Of a stretch of DNA of 64,000 nt, positions 1 to 18,101 are shown piece by piece. This DNA comes from Pleurotus djamor (taxonomy: Eukaryota > Basidiomycota > Agaricomycetes > Agaricales > Pleurotaceae): NCBI GenBank assembly GCA_029747585.1, contig JAPEVF010000032.1, positions 16,266 to 80,265 of the forward strand, written 5' to 3'. Within the stretch, counting starts at the first letter, position 1; every line of letters begins with the position of its first letter. Both the position numbers and the translations under genes were made by a program. The notes below the pieces were generated by a model that saw only the letters and a program-made list of their open reading frames with translations, was not told the origin of the DNA and searched no databases.

Positions 1-2849
<2,849 letters not shown>

Positions 2850-3422
2850 TACATTATTTGTTGCTTGTATGATATGTAATGGGTCATTTTGCAATTATTA
2901 TCCAAGCTCTTTCAGAGATCATTTGTCTGACTTGGACAGCGTCGCTCTTGTTTAGGGTTTGTGCGCAGTTACCTCTCGCGATCACGACGGCCTTGACGAC
3001 GATTTCCTGGCGTTAACCTGGGTAACAACGAGCGTCCTCGGTGTTCATTGGCAGGAATTCTCGGGACGGAGAAGGTGCGGAATTTGTGGAATTTGTCCCG
3101 CCAACGTGTGAATCGCGTGCTTCGGCTTTTGCTATGTTTAATTTCAGAGCGTCTTTGACCCCAAATTTTTTTCGACCTCTTTCTCCAGTTGCACGTTGTT
3201 CTGAGACAATTTCTCAACGGAAACTTTTGACCCTCAAAATTTAATTCTCATATGCCCCGAAATTTGCTTGGTTCCTCCCGTTATGCCTCGCCATTACACG
3301 CTGGTTAGGGACGAACCCCCGTACTCTTTAAAAGGCTCGACTTTACACCCCAAAGAAATGCCTGTCTGCGCCCTCCTCCCTCTTGCGACATCCCCTCTTC
3401 CCTTTCACGCCGACTAGACATC
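2850..3422. other. Intergenic, TATA-like element
   Basis: No gene seen. This stretch lies between the SERCA stop and the first secreted barrel gene, both on the plus strand. A TATA-like TTTAAAAG at 3327-3334 lies about 95 bp before the ATG at 3423 and a CT-rich stretch follows it, as is common just before fungal start codons. Promoter assignment is inference. Confidence 0.4.
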
Positions 3423-4482
3423 ATGTATCCCTCCCTCTTCANCCTCGCACTCGGGCTCTCATGCACCCTTGGTATATTTGGTGAACCGATCGCTATTAGG
3501 AGGCGTGACCACATTGCCAGAGACGACGCGTCGACCTCGCAGAACACTACCCACAGTCTCGAAAAACGCTATGGTGGTTGTCGCTACACCTGGTACGAAA
3601 CTGGACTGGGTGCTTGTGGTAACTACAACTCTCCATCCGAAGCTGTAAGTTCTTTACGATCGTGTTCCCATTTATGATCGAGGTTCTGATCGACGGTGCC
3701 TTTGTTTCTGCCCTAATTAGGTCGTTGCTCTGAACGCGGCTGTAAGTTGCGCCAAATATTCAGAACGTCCTTTTGGGTTCTAATTATGCTCCTTTAGCAA
3801 TGGGAGGGTGGTGCGCATTGTGGCAAGACCATCTCCATCTCCTTCGGAGGCAAGACCAGGACAGCCAAGATCGTTGATTTGGTGAGTACTTGACAACAGG
3901 CTACCTCACATGAATTTATCACTCATCGTTTTTGTGTCGTTATAGTGCCCCAGTTGCGGTGGTTGCGCTCTTGATCTCTCTGAGAGTCTCTTTGCTTCTT
4001 TCAATGATCTCGGGGTAGGTGTCTTCCAAGGTTCATGGGAATTCACTGGCGGCAGCGGCGGCGGCAGTGGTGGTGGCCAACGCACCACTACTACTACGAC
4101 ACGCCGCCCTCGAACAACCACATCTACGACCACACGCGCACGCCCTACACCGACGACAACTTCTACCAGGACACCCACTACTACCTCCACCACGTCGACT
4201 ACGTCGTCAACGTCAACTCGCAGGCGGCCACGAACGACATCCACCTCCACGGCGACGACCTCGACCAGCACGCGCACCCCTGCCAGAGCCTTTGCAACAA
4301 GCTCTACCACGCCCTCGCCCACGACCACATCCACCTCGACTACGACTTCGACGTCCCTCGCTCCGCTTCCTTCGGATCTCCCTGGAGGCACTGACATTAT
4401 GAACATGATCAATGTGGCCATCTTAGCCCTCGGAAGACTCATCATCACGGCGGCAGAGAACAACAACCTCGGCGACTCGTAA
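3423..4482 (+). CDS. Secreted RlpA-like double-psi beta-barrel protein, Thr-rich tail
   Basis: Predicted secreted protein of 287 aa, exons 3423-3644, 3721-3741, 3798-3881, 3946-4482. An N-terminal hydrophobic signal peptide is followed by a propeptide ending in LEKR, a Kex2 cleavage site, then a double-psi beta-barrel domain (about residues 58-135) of the RlpA/expansin-like kind, resembling fungal 'riboflavin aldehyde-forming enzyme' proteins: it has WYETGLGACG, VALNAA, the KTISISFGGKT strand, DLCPSCGG and LDLSESLF. A Gly/Ser linker and a long Thr/Arg/Pro-rich tail, likely O-glycosylated, follow. The second exon is only 21 nt. Tandem with a paralogue at 4924. Such proteins lack proven catalysis; roles in the cell wall or as protease inhibitors are known for relatives, so function here is inferred only loosely. 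The long antisense reading frame over the tail is a repeat artefact. Confidence 0.88.
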
Positions 4483-4923
4483 ACCTGGGCGCAGAAAGAC
4501 GCCAAATACAAAATAAAAAATAGATGTACTACCATATTTATTTGTAGACATGATAGACACACACCTGTAGATCAGACTTTTGATGCGCGGTGCGCTCATT
4601 GTCTGCCCCATACTACGTATAGAAACGCTGCAAGCCAGCCTTGTTGTTGTTCGCATCAAATTTCAAATGATTGAGTCGTTTCCTTGGCATCGTTGTTCGA
4701 ACGTGGTGTTTGTGGATGTTTGTATGTCTTGGAGGATGGGCTGTGATTTCCGTCGATTTTTCGGTTGCCTCTTTTCTTCTTCCCCAACGACGACGAACGC
4801 GACGACGACCAATCCGTCGACTTTTCCCCTCTCCTCCGAATCAGAATCAAAGGCCGTTGCTGCCTTTTAGTCGCTCTCTTGCACTCCTTTCTTTTCAACC
4901 ACTTCCTATCAAATCCCTCTACA

Positions 4924-6039
4924 ATGGTTGCTCTGCTCAACTTCGCCGTCGGCCTTGCCATGCCCCTCCTGGCCTTCGCGAACCAACATGGTGCTTCTGT
5001 CCATGTTCACCGTCACAAAGACATTGCTGCCCGTGTAAGCGGAGACATGCAGATTCACAAGCGCTTTAGCGGTACCAGATGGACCTGGTATGATGTTGGA
5101 CTGTGAGTGCTTACCCTGTGCTTCCCACCTATCGGTCGTTCTAACCGATGGTACCTTTTCATCTAGCGGCGCCTGTGGAAAGTACAATGTCCCCAGCGAT
5201 TTCGTGAGCATTCTTACATTTTTTTCGTTGTTTCGTCTTTTTAACGCTGTATCTACAGATCGTTGCCCTCAACTCTGCTGTGAGCTACTTCGCGCGACAC
5301 CGACCTGATTTAAAAATTTCTCACTACTCCCCAATCTCTAGCAATACGGTGGTGGATATCCAGGCCCTCAATGTTTCAAGAGTATTACTCTCAGTTTCGG
5401 GGGCAAGACTGCCAACGCCGTGATCATGGACGAGGTAGATTTATCTTTGTTTAACGTTTCTCCATCTACATTCTCACGTCGGTTTTCAGTGCCCTTCTTG
5501 CCCTTATGGAGGCCTCGATCTTTCCAAGTCTCTGTTCCAACACTTCGCCGATCTGGGCGTTGGTGTTCTCTCTGGTGAATGGCACTTCAACGATGGCAGC
5601 TCAGAACCGAAGCCAGACCCACCAAAGCCGAAGACGACTACCACCAAGGCGAAGCCGAAGCCGACCCCTACTTCCACTCCCCCTCCTCCCCCTCCTCCCC
5701 CNAACGACGACCTCTACCACCCGCAGAAGGACTTCGACCACTCGCACGCCAGAGCCCACGACTTCTTCTACCTCTGAGCCTCCCCCACCCCCCTCAACCA
5801 CTTCGGAGGCAAGGTCCAGCAGCTCCAGCAGCGCTGAACCCTCGTCTTCCTCTGCTTCCTCTTCAGCGGCCCTCCCTTCGGTTGATGTTTCAAGTGGTCC
5901 TGTTCCCGGGCTTGCCGCACCAAGTGGCGTTGTCGATGAACCAACATCGTCTCAACCCCAGATTGTCTTGCGCGTCAATCAAATTGCCATTGGCTTGGGT
6001 GGACTGACCGCGAGTTGCGCGAACACTAACTCCAACTAA
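4924..6039 (+). CDS. Secreted RlpA-like double-psi beta-barrel protein, Pro/Ser-rich tail
   Basis: Paralogue of the preceding gene. Exons 4924-5102, 5167-5203, 5259-5279, 5342-5434, 5490-6039. It has a signal peptide, a propeptide ending in a Kex2 site (IHKR), the barrel domain (WYDVGLGACG, IVALNSA, CFKSITLSFGGKT, DECPSCPYGGLDLS), then a Lys/Pro/Thr linker, a proline run and a Ser-rich tail. The 21-nt micro-exon coding IVALNSA matches the one in the neighbour, so both genes come from an ancestor with this intron layout. The N at 5702, at the end of a C run, is one base too many: with it the frame stops within about 25 codons, without it the frame runs to the stop at 6037-6039, giving about 292 aa. 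The closing residues include a short hydrophobic stretch, so a GPI-type end is possible but not clear. Confidence 0.85.
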
Positions 6040-6484
6040 CCAACCGGTCTATCTTGATTCCATTCGTTCTCAGTCGATCTGGCGAATTTCGTATTTGACT
6101 TGCCTCTGCTGATATCGTAGACACGGGTGTTTCGTTCCAACTCTGCCTTCCTACCGTGCTGCCACCTGGTCCTTAATTTTATTCTATCCCAAGTATACCC
6201 CTCACATATCCTTTGCTTCCTTTCCCTCACGACGTGTCCTTGTTCTGATATACATACTCACGTTCCTGTGCCCTTCATAGTTGACATCTACTGAACAACT
6301 GGATAGCGTAAATCTTGAATATTTTACTGTGTTTTGAATTGGGGTAGTTAAGCCCCATAGAAGAATGGGTATAAGTACATCAAAGTGGCTAGTTATACAG
6401 ACAAACGACGAACAAGGTGAGGCATATTAGTAGCTAGGGATCATGATATTCGAAGAAATACATTGGCTATTCGGTCATTTGTCG
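6040..6484. other. Convergent intergenic region
   Basis: This holds the 3' flank of the second barrel gene and the 3' flank of the minus-strand gene ending at 6485. I see no gene, repeat or RNA structure in it. Confidence 0.5.
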
Positions 6485-7802
6485 TCAACAGTGGATCAAT
6501 AAGGCTTGCAGACCGTGAGCCTTGACAAACTGTCTCGGCGTCGTTCCTTTCGCTCGGATGTCCTTGATGAGGGCCTTTCGACTGGGGAGCAAGAGACTCC
6601 GCAGAGCATCTTGACCCTGCGAACGGGTGTTGAGGTACTCTGAAATGTTGACGAATACCGTAGACTTGACGAGCGCTTTCGCTGCGGTGATAGTACGCGG
6701 CAACATGGAGGTTGTGCTGACCCCAAGTTCGATGAGGATCGACTGCATAAGAGCTAAGCGGTGCACTTTGCTCTTGGTCTGAGCGGCCTCAGGATCGTTG
6801 ATGAAACTGGTGGAGATAAGATGCCAAAATAAGTTCCACAATTCACTCATAGTCAAGCAAAACGTCACGAACGATGTGATAAATTCGGAAGCTTCGGTGT
6901 AAGACGACAAGTTGTCACCTCTCTCTGATGCAACCTCGGAGCAATCATCTACGAGTGGACGGGCGCCCAAGCCCACGGTAGAAGCAACGGGGGTTGTTGG
7001 CGGAGAGACTTTCTTCGCCTTCGATTTCGCCGGCTTAGCCGTGACNGGGGGGAGAGGTAGTTGCCACGGAAGTAGGAGTAGCAGCACCTTTGGCTGCCTT
7101 CTCTGCCTTTCGGGCGCGCTTCCGAGCAGATTTGGCCTTCCTTCGAGCCTTCTCCGCAGCTTTCTTCTCTCCATCAATCTGCTTCTGAGGTTTGCCGGTC
7201 GTCACTTGAGCGCGCTCCCTAGCTGCCTTGGCTTTGGCCGTCGCCGCGAGCGCAAGAGCTTTCGCTTGGGCAGCGAGATTCGCTGGGGATTGCTTCACTT
7301 TAACGGGTTTGACCTTGGGCTTATTACTGGTCTTCTTCGATGCGACGGGGCTAGGGGTGGCCGAAGGGGTGGGATATTCGTCGATATTGAGAGCACGGCT
7401 GGCCATCAGGGGGAGACGAGGGGACTGGGACGAGATAGCCGAGCCCGCAACATTGGAAGACGTCGTAGAGTCCAAGGAAAGGGATGACGACGAAGACGAA
7501 GAGGATACATCACTCAACGCCAAGCTTTCGTCGCTCGATGATATGTCGGAAGCTGAGTCCGAAGGGACCTCGACGGGGGAATCTGAGGTAGGTAAAGCGG
7601 CATTGCGAGATAGTGAGCCAAGGACGACAAAGTCGCTCCCCGAGCGAGCGCTATCTGTAGAAATAGCCGATGATGACAGGCTCCAGACAATCTCATCATC
7701 GGAGTCGTATGGTGGGGATGAGTCGGAGGACATCATATCGAAAGAGCTCGTCGACGATAACGTCGGAGACGACAAGGATGCGGTGGCAGCATTAGAGGTC
7801 AT
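6485..7802 (-). CDS. Unrecognised protein with Ser-rich, Lys/Ala-rich and helical C-terminal parts
   Basis: Family not recognised. One exon from ATG at 7802 to the stop at 6485, about 438 aa once the N at 7046 (beside a run of six G) is treated as an extra base; the two halves lie in different frames only because of it. Residues 1-130 are Ser/Asp-rich and acidic; about 150-260 form an Ala/Lys/Arg-rich, strongly basic, coiled-coil-like segment (AEKARRKAKSARKRARKAEK); the last 150 residues look folded and helical, with aromatic MSELWNLFWHL and a closing segment FVKAHGLQALLIHC. The basic block suggests nuclear or nucleic-acid contact, but this is only inference from composition. Antisense open frames over it are composition artefacts. 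The downstream neighbour on the same strand side is the Fmp25-like gene, whose stop at 8096 lies 293 bp upstream. Confidence 0.65.
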
Positions 7803-8095
7803 ATTCGGTACCTATGGGTGGGCGATAAGATTACAATGAAGAGTGCGCCTCTGTGATTGCTACATACCGTCGTAGAGATGAGATAGAGAAAGCGTCAGCA
7901 ATGTGTGTGGCGGTGGTGGGGTACGACGACGACGATGAGGAGGAAGAGGAAGAAGGGGAGATGATGGTGGTAGCAAAGAAAGAGGTCGTGAGCAATTGAG
8001 GGTGCGGATATTAGAGTATTTGGCTAAACCGGTCGGAATCTCAACAGGGTTGCCGAGAAATGCCCATTGGCTTGTGGATTCGTCCAACTTTAACA

Positions 8096-10225
8096 CTAAC
8101 AGAGCCGCCAATACACTACACTGTTGCCATATCCAGCTACAACCTGCTGCTCGACACGAACTCCTCGTTTCCATGTATTCCCCTTCAAATCCACGACTTC
8201 TTTCGCGGTGCGTGCCATCAACATCAGCCGCTCCCCATCAGCCCAACTGAGCGTCGAAGGAAGCGGTGAGCTACCGCGCTTGCCGTTTCCAAGCTCGAAA
8301 TCTTGATTCCTGCCCCAGGCGAGAAGATCGCGTCCTCCCACACCAGTTCCGGCCTCGTTGAGTGCCAGCAAAACGTGTCCAGTCGGGGAAATGCAGACGG
8401 AAAAAGGTGCAATAGGGCGCAGGCTCTTGTCAGCCTCGTTGTCTACATTTTACGCAAACAATCGTTATCAGTGGAATCACAAGACAGGAGGTAGGGGGAT
8501 GTTCCTTACATTCCTGCAGCCCACTGACGTTTTTTGCTCTTAGCGGAGCCCCTTGCGCATTGCTGTATTGATTGTTTCCTAAACCGCCAAATTGTCCGTT
8601 GCCACACATCAGAACGTCAATTGTTGCCTCTGACCCCATCTCCTCGCGTTTCACAGTGAAGCAAGTGAGGTCTCCCCCTAGAGGAAAGTGAGTCAACACG
8701 GGTTTGGAAAAGACATACACAGAAGACAATACCTGCAGTGACGTTCAGGCACTGAGAATTCGTTCCGGCAGATGTGTACTGCCAAAGAACAACTTCAGTG
8801 GGAACAATTACAGTTGGCAGCCTGGACGTTTTTCCTAAGCCGATCTGCCTGGACATAAACACGAGTTAGGTACTAGACGGTTGAACAAAGAAAGAAATCT
8901 ATNATTACCCAAATTCATTGGCACCCCAACCTAGAACGCGGCCGGAGGCAGTTCTGGCGTAACTGCTCCTCCCCCCTGCTGCTACTTGAGCAATGTCAAC
9001 GCCTTTCAGGGATGGAATCTCGAAGAACCTGTCGCAGAATCTGATGTCACTTTNGTCGATGTCACCAATGCCGCTCGCAGGTGATGTGGTCGTTGAATTG
9101 GTCGGCCGAGTGAAGGGAGAGGCATTCGCGTAGGGATCAGCAATTGACNTGGGAAGTAACTCCACGGTGCGTCGAGTAGCGTGCGGAGATATGTNGATAT
9201 CCGAGGCGTGCACTGGGAGATCNATCTTTCGCATTCCAAGTTGACCGTAATCATTGGCACGTTTTGACACGGGGTGAGCAAACGCTCTTCCTTTGGATGT
9301 GAGAGCGAGAACATGGTGATGGCCTGCGGAAATAGACACAAACCTAAATNNCAATGGTCAGCCTAGGTAATCTGATTGAGNTATGATTCACTTTTCTCCC
9401 CAGGCTAAATCACAGTTTGGCGTTATCTCTGCGAAGTNGACNGTCTCATCTTCTCCCCAAAGCCAGCCTGTACTCCACCATGGGGTACTGGCCGGCGTCG
9501 GCTGGCCTGCAGATAGTACTTGCTGTGCAGCATTCGAAGCGAGAATGTAGACTTTTCCAGAAGCAGATAACGCGTATACACGGCCTTCAGTGCATTGTAG
9601 GCTGATGATATTCTACGCCCCGTGTCATCTGACAAGCACCCTAAAACGAGAACGAAAGAACTTACCTTACCACGTAAAGTCAAGGTAGGTTTCAGGCTAC
9701 CGCTTGTTTGGTCCGTTCCAAAGAAGCCTTCGCCCCACTGATAGACATCCCCGCGAGCATCGACACATGCAGCGTGCTTTTGATGAATTGCTAAGTCTCG
9801 TAGGGCGACATTCTTCAACCATGACGCAACGGAGGGTACAGGGTAGTAATCTGACCCATTTGGTGATGGGTCAAGCAACGATGACCTATGCGAATGACGG
9901 TCAATTCATTCCGTAGGTGCATCGTGTACAACGAAGACACTTACCGATTTGAACCCCATACGACAGTTTCCAAAGAATCTTCGTCAACCACATGCGTTTT
10001 GGTTGCTTGTGGGAGGGAATTCTCATTTTTAGGAGGCACTGCTTCGTCGTTGTGGACCGTGGANAGAGTAAAGGCCAAAGAGGTNGCTNCAACGGCGGAA
10101 GCTAGAAGGAAACCAGGAACTCTGACTTTTGCATCAAGCCTGGTTTCAGTNCTTCGCGCAGAGTATGCTCGGTGACTGGTGGTGCGTATCCGGGCTCTGC
10201 AAGATTTGGCGGCTTGACGAAACAT
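8096..10225 (-). CDS. FMP25: RCC1-repeat mitochondrial protein, Fmp25-like
   Basis: Seven exons (9945-10225, 9666-9885, 9392-9612, 8909-9343, 8733-8848, 8510-8677, 8096-8442) give 595 aa, close to the length of yeast Fmp25 as I recall it. The N-terminus (MFRQAAKSCRARIRTTSHR) is rich in Arg and has no acidic residue, as in a mitochondrial presequence, followed by a single hydrophobic segment. RCC1-type blade motifs follow: VVWGSNR, VYQWGEG, SISAGHHHVLALTSKGRAFAH, YGQLGM, RVLGWGANEFGQIGLG, VLMCGNGQFGGLGNNQ, LLAWGRNQDFELGNGKR. Yeast Fmp25 is an inner-membrane protein needed for complex III assembly; the same role is inferred by similarity. Start chosen at 10225 because the ATG opens the presequence; an upstream open stretch in frame does not look coding. 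Other members of the broad RCC1 family cannot be excluded. Confidence 0.82.
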
Positions 10226-11038
10226 GGTTCCGTTGGTGGAGTTGAAGGAAAGCGGAACGAATGCNCGGAAACAGGGGGGACGGACAGCGCGACCACGTGA
10301 TATGACCAAAATTATAAAGTCCGATTTTCGTGGTGAAATTTTCTTCTCNTCTACCTCCATCATCGATCGTCCTCCCNTCACAGTGAGTTTNCTTCAGGAT
10401 TTATTCGATTCGTCTATCGCATCTCTTTCTATGATGTTTGAGGCATTTGGCTTTAGCAGGATGCTCTCCTGCGGTGCAGAAACTTAACTCAGCTACCTTC
10501 GGGCTCAGCCCGCTTTGACTGATCTNTCTCTTTTTNATCTCCTNCCATATATTCTTCCTCAGTTGCTAACTCAATATCTCTTTTCAGACGTTGGAAATGG
10601 GTTGCAGCGAGCCGATTCTCAGTAGTTGGATAACATGTCGATTATGATGATCATTCATAGTAACCACATAAAATTCCATTTGTTGTGCCTTCCTAGTCTT
10701 TCAATAAGTCGTATCGCAAGCTTTCGGTGCGATCAATCTCNGGGGTGTTGAGTTGGTAGCTCTGGCCATCCGAAGGCACTTCATGATAAATTAGTGGCAC
10801 GATTCGCACCCCAACGAAANTCGTCAAAACCAATGTAAGTATGACATCGAAGCCGAGCGGACAACTTTCTACTGATAGNTAAACGGATTCGAGGCCCGTA
10901 ATAAGTTGAACAGGANNATGTAGGTAAACCANGGGATGAAGGNAGCAGAGATATTTCCTCTTCGCAGCTCCGTGCTGTATATGTTCATGTTAGATGGATG
11001 CNATTCAGATNCCACGGACAAACGTACTCGTCGTCGAA
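10226..11038. other. Intergenic region
   Basis: Upstream flank of the Fmp25-like gene and downstream flank of the bL34m gene, with several Ns. No tRNA, snRNA or coding exon could be supported. Short open frames run across it but show no domain or codon bias. Confidence 0.45.
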
Positions 11039-11431
11039 TCAATGAGAAAGAGATCTCCGTCCTTTCGCTAGCCTGCGCACCAATATTTTTCTCCCCGATA
11101 AACTGCGCTTCCTCGCCAAAAAGCCGTGCTTCCGCTTCCGTTTTCGTTGTGAAGGTTGATATTCTGCTCCTTGNGCCCTGAATCTGGCTTGTAGTACAGA
11201 GCCTAGGACGTTGACTGAAACTAAGGGCGGACCGTGGTACGCGAACGGTGAAGTGATTGAGGTCGTGGCTTTTAGGAACAAATTGGGTAAGAAGGGAAGT
11301 TTTGAAAAGGCCTCCGAGGGACGGGTCCACGATGCGAGGGTAAGCGCGGAGGGTCTGAAGGCTGCCGTCGTCGTGTGCAGCGACGGCGGACGCGACAATA
11401 ATTGTGCCAATGCACGAGGAAGACGAGGCAT
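11039..11431 (-). CDS. MRPL34: Mitochondrial ribosomal protein bL34m
   Basis: Single exon, 130 aa. The last 45 residues are the bacterial-type L34 protein: [19 protein letters not shown], then [19 protein letters not shown], the extremely basic arginine/lysine peptide that sits deep in the large ribosomal subunit. The first 85 residues are a poorly conserved, Arg/Ser/Leu-rich extension starting [14 protein letters not shown], typical of a mitochondrial targeting peptide. Start at 11431 chosen because it opens this targeting sequence; the frame stays open upstream into the neighbour's promoter but without a better ATG. The gene is divergent from alanyl-tRNA synthetase, with 133 bp between the two most upstream ATGs, so the two share a compact promoter. 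Confidence 0.93.
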   Translation of the reverse strand: MPRLPRALAQLLSRPPSLHTTTAAFRPSALTLASWTRPSEAFSKLPFLPNLFLKATTSITSPFAYHGPPLVSVNVLGSVLQARFRXQGAEYQPSQRKRKRKHGFLARKRSLSGRKILVRRLAKGRRSLSH

Positions 11432-11564
11432 GACAAGTTGGGTGAGAGTGACACTGGCGTCACTGCGTGACCCGACCGCGAGGAAACAGAGTCGCGTGAC
11501 GCACTCAGGAGCTACATCGATTATCCATTCCGAGTCACCTGCAATCGGTGACAAGGGAAATTGA
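11432..11564. promoter_or_regulatory. Shared divergent promoter, bL34m / alanyl-tRNA synthetase
   Basis: Only 133 bp separate the bL34m ATG (11431, minus) from the upstream in-frame ATG of alanyl-tRNA synthetase (11565, plus). No TATA box is seen. A bidirectional promoter coupling two translation genes, at least one of them mitochondrial, is inferred from spacing. Confidence 0.5.
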
Positions 11565-15234
<3,670 letters not shown>

Positions 15235-15689
15235 TGCTTATGTCTATGACCTAGAATCTATCTTGTATATACGTTGTATCTCAGAATTATAATAGACTAG
15301 TCACTCATACCTAGACTTGTTAGCCGCGGCAAGTTTAGCTGCGAAATGTCAGAATTGGTGTATAGCGTCGTGTAAATGTCTGGATTGGTGTTTAGACTGC
15401 TGCCCCTTGGTCGCGCTGAGATGTGGCTTCAACGAGTCCAACTGGTGACTCCAACCATATAAATAGGTGGCTGTGCATATGGCCAACGCGATCACATGAT
15501 ATTACTGTGGTCGATCTGAGTTCTGAACCTGAAACTTCCTCTTCTGTCTTCGACGTTCAGCAATCTTCAACTTTGAACACTACGGTCTTGTCATAGTCCT
15601 GGACTCGAGCCCCTTCGACATCGACATCTCCAACCACTCTATCCTTGCTCTTCCAGCGCTCATCCCACCATAGCTTGGGAGGCCAAGTC
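15235..15689. other. Intergenic with canonical TATA box
   Basis: No gene seen. A canonical TATAAATA at 15458-15465 on the plus strand lies 225 bp before the CLASP-like ATG at 15690 and is the probable core promoter of that gene; the 5' UTR would be near 190 nt. Confidence 0.45.
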
Positions 15690-18101
15690 ATGTCATTCAG
15701 GCAGAAGGTCGATGCACTGAGCCCCAATCTCACGAAACCTGAAACCGAGGATACATGGGACAGAATAGCCAAAGCAATCGTCTCACTCGAAGCCCTCTTC
15801 AACAATGGACTTTGTGAAGACCCGGAAGAAGGACAAAGTACTATGCGAACACACGCTCGACCGTTAATTAGTGCAATGAATTCCGAGCGAACTCGACTGT
15901 CGGGCCCCACCTTCAACCTGATCAACGCTGTTTCTTCGTCACTCGGGAGCGACTTNGAGCCCCTTCTCAGCCTATATCTACCCCCTCTCCTAGCCATCTG
16001 CGGACGTACCAACAAGGTTGTCACTACTCGAGCGCGCACGTGTATCCTCAACATCGTTGAAAATACGCAGCTGCCTGGGATTNTATCACATCTGCACCAC
16101 AANGCTCAAGACAAAAGCAACAGCCTTCGATTGATAGTAGCTGAAGCTACATTGGCATGTCTCAATTGCTTAAACCCACCTGACTTGGAGAGAGAAGCAA
16201 GGGCCAAAGATATCGAGGCGATTATCCGTTCGGCCGCTAGAGACGCGAGTGCTGATGTCAGGAAAGTGGGGAAGCAGATTTTTGCGGCGTATCAACAAGT
16301 TCTACCTGGAAGAATCGATGCGTACGTTTCTAAGGATTTTATTCACTNCNATTAATCGCTCATCTCTTTCAGTTTCACCGCACCATTGACCCCGACCACC
16401 AGAAAGTACCTCGACATCCAATCAAAGTCAGGCAACATGCGTTCTCGATCTCCTTCTACATCACGCCCTCCGTCCTCGAGATCGATGCACTCCGTTCATG
16501 AACGGCAACCCGAACGAAAGTTGACTACTTCAACCAAATCGAAGGCGACTACCACCAACACTACCACAACCACTGGACAATCTTTCAAGAGTCACCAACG
16601 ATCAACCTCTGCCCTGTCTACCCATCCTACTCAACCGTCCAGCTCGAAAGCCTCCGAACAGATAGGTCTCTCGAAGTCGGGTCCCAGCAGGTCTAAACCA
16701 GAGAAGACCACCATGCCACCCCCCGATTTTCTCCCAGTGCGTACAGCCGCAACCAGGCAATTGACTTCTAGCAAGTCTACGTCGTCTCTTGAGCAACGCT
16801 CTACATCGGGCCCCAGTCGCCCAGACCCNAAGGCGCTCTCGAAGCCGGCTGTCTCTGGTCCATTTCGNCCTGAAAGACTGAAACCAGCGGAACTGCACTT
16901 GGCTAAACCGGTGGGCACAACGGCTGCGGAGAGACATGCTATGCCCGATGGCCCTCGACGGATCATGCTTCCAGAGAAACCTCCTCCGGCTATAGACAAC
17001 ANCAAAGCCAACGCAGTCGAGGACTCTAAGGCNCCGGACACCGCTGTTAGCACTTCCTCCATCGTCGCGAAGTCTGTGCCAGCTGTGAAGCCNTCACAAC
17101 CGGCAGCCTCTTTGAAACGNGCCGTATCTAGGCCGCACCTCGCTGCGACGAAACCCAGCGAAAAGTTCAAGCCAGTCCCGACNGTNAAACCATCCGTNTC
17201 AAGCAAGAGCCTTGCGAAACCCAGCACTTCAGCTGCAACTTCGACTTCNCAACGTGATCTNGGTAATGTCAAAGGNAAAGGAGCTAGTGCTCCTACCTTG
17301 GCGCAGGCAGCGCGAATGAAGCCGCCTGTAGAGAGGAAACCTGTGATNAAAACGTCGGCGAGTACCAANCCTACGTGGGGAGGCCGTCCNACGACGAAAG
17401 GATCAGNGCACGCAAAGTCTNCGGCNCCATTCAAGCCAACTCAACGAAANCCCACGACCAAGGTGGACCCNGTGACCGTNCCTCTTCCATCTTCNCCCAA
17501 GCGCGNGAAAGGGAAGAGAGAAGGAAANATNACGCCTGTCCATATTCCCCTTCCACCGTCCCCTTCNCCGACACCAACACCCGANCTTCCTANGGAAGAG
17601 GATGTCGTNGCAAATGAAGTGGTCGAAGCGGACGAGGCTGATGATGAGGCTCAGCCTGACTTCCTACGACACTCCCCAACCCCTCCTCCCCCAGCCACCG
17701 ACGTCGCTGATGACGACATCTCCGGCGACTTGAAGATCATACTGACGGGCAGCTCTCCTTGTGTTACTAAGGAGCCAGTGACGCCACAACGTACTCACAA
17801 TTGCAAGACATTGTCCGTTAAGACTGACTGCACCCCCATCTCCGCGCTCCTTGCTTCCATCGAAGAGGGATTTCTATTCACTCCTGGACCCCCGATTTCT
17901 CCCCCTGCCAATATCGTTGCTCGTGTCAGGGCAGCGGAGCTGGACATGCCTGAAGTTCTTGGAGATCGTAGGGACTCGTGGGCTGAAACTAGGCATGTGT
18001 TGGGCCTAGCGGACGATGAGGTTCCTTTTGGAATCAGTAGCGTATTCTCGAAGAATAGTCGTTCAAGAGAAGCCCTCTCAGATGTCGAAGTGAATCAATA
18101 A
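15690..18101 (+). CDS. CLASP/TOG-domain microtubule-associated protein
   Basis: Two exons, 15690-16321 and 16373-18101, 786 aa. Residues about 10-210 form a helical-repeat TOG-like array matching the CLASP N-terminal domain: WDRIAKAIVSLEALF, ISAMNSERTRLSGPTFNLI, PLLAICGRTNKVVTTRART, and DASADVRKVGKQIFAAY, the last helix pair typical of CLASP. The remainder is long, disordered and basic (Ser/Pro/Lys/Thr-rich), as in microtubule-lattice-binding regions, with an acidic patch and a short C-terminal segment (SALLASIEEGFLFTPGPP). CLASPs stabilise plus ends and the spindle; the role here is inferred from the domain. Only one TOG-like array is present, whereas fungal Stu1 and Cls1/Peg1 carry more. 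Start at the ATG preceding SFRQKVDAL; an upstream TTG in frame was ignored. Numerous Ns in exon two keep the frame. Confidence 0.83.

Noticed and set aside
3906..4562. Long minus-strand open frame (218 codons) rich in Val/Asp
   Set aside because: It is the antisense of the Thr/Arg-rich tail of the barrel protein; the repeat ACC/ACG pattern leaves it open. No splice or domain evidence.
6912..7839. Plus-strand open frames of about 190-200 codons
   Set aside because: Antisense of the Ser- and Lys-rich parts of the minus-strand unknown protein; composition artefacts.
10440..10520. Possible tRNA-like fold
   Set aside because: Short complementary arms are present but no T-loop GGTTC motif or acceptor stem could be matched.
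10869..11330. Minus-strand 153-codon open frame overlapping bL34m
   Set aside because: It is a different frame of the same DNA; the L34 signature lies in the other frame.
16631..17434. Minus-strand 267-codon open frame
   Set aside because: Antisense of the low-complexity tail of the CLASP-like protein.
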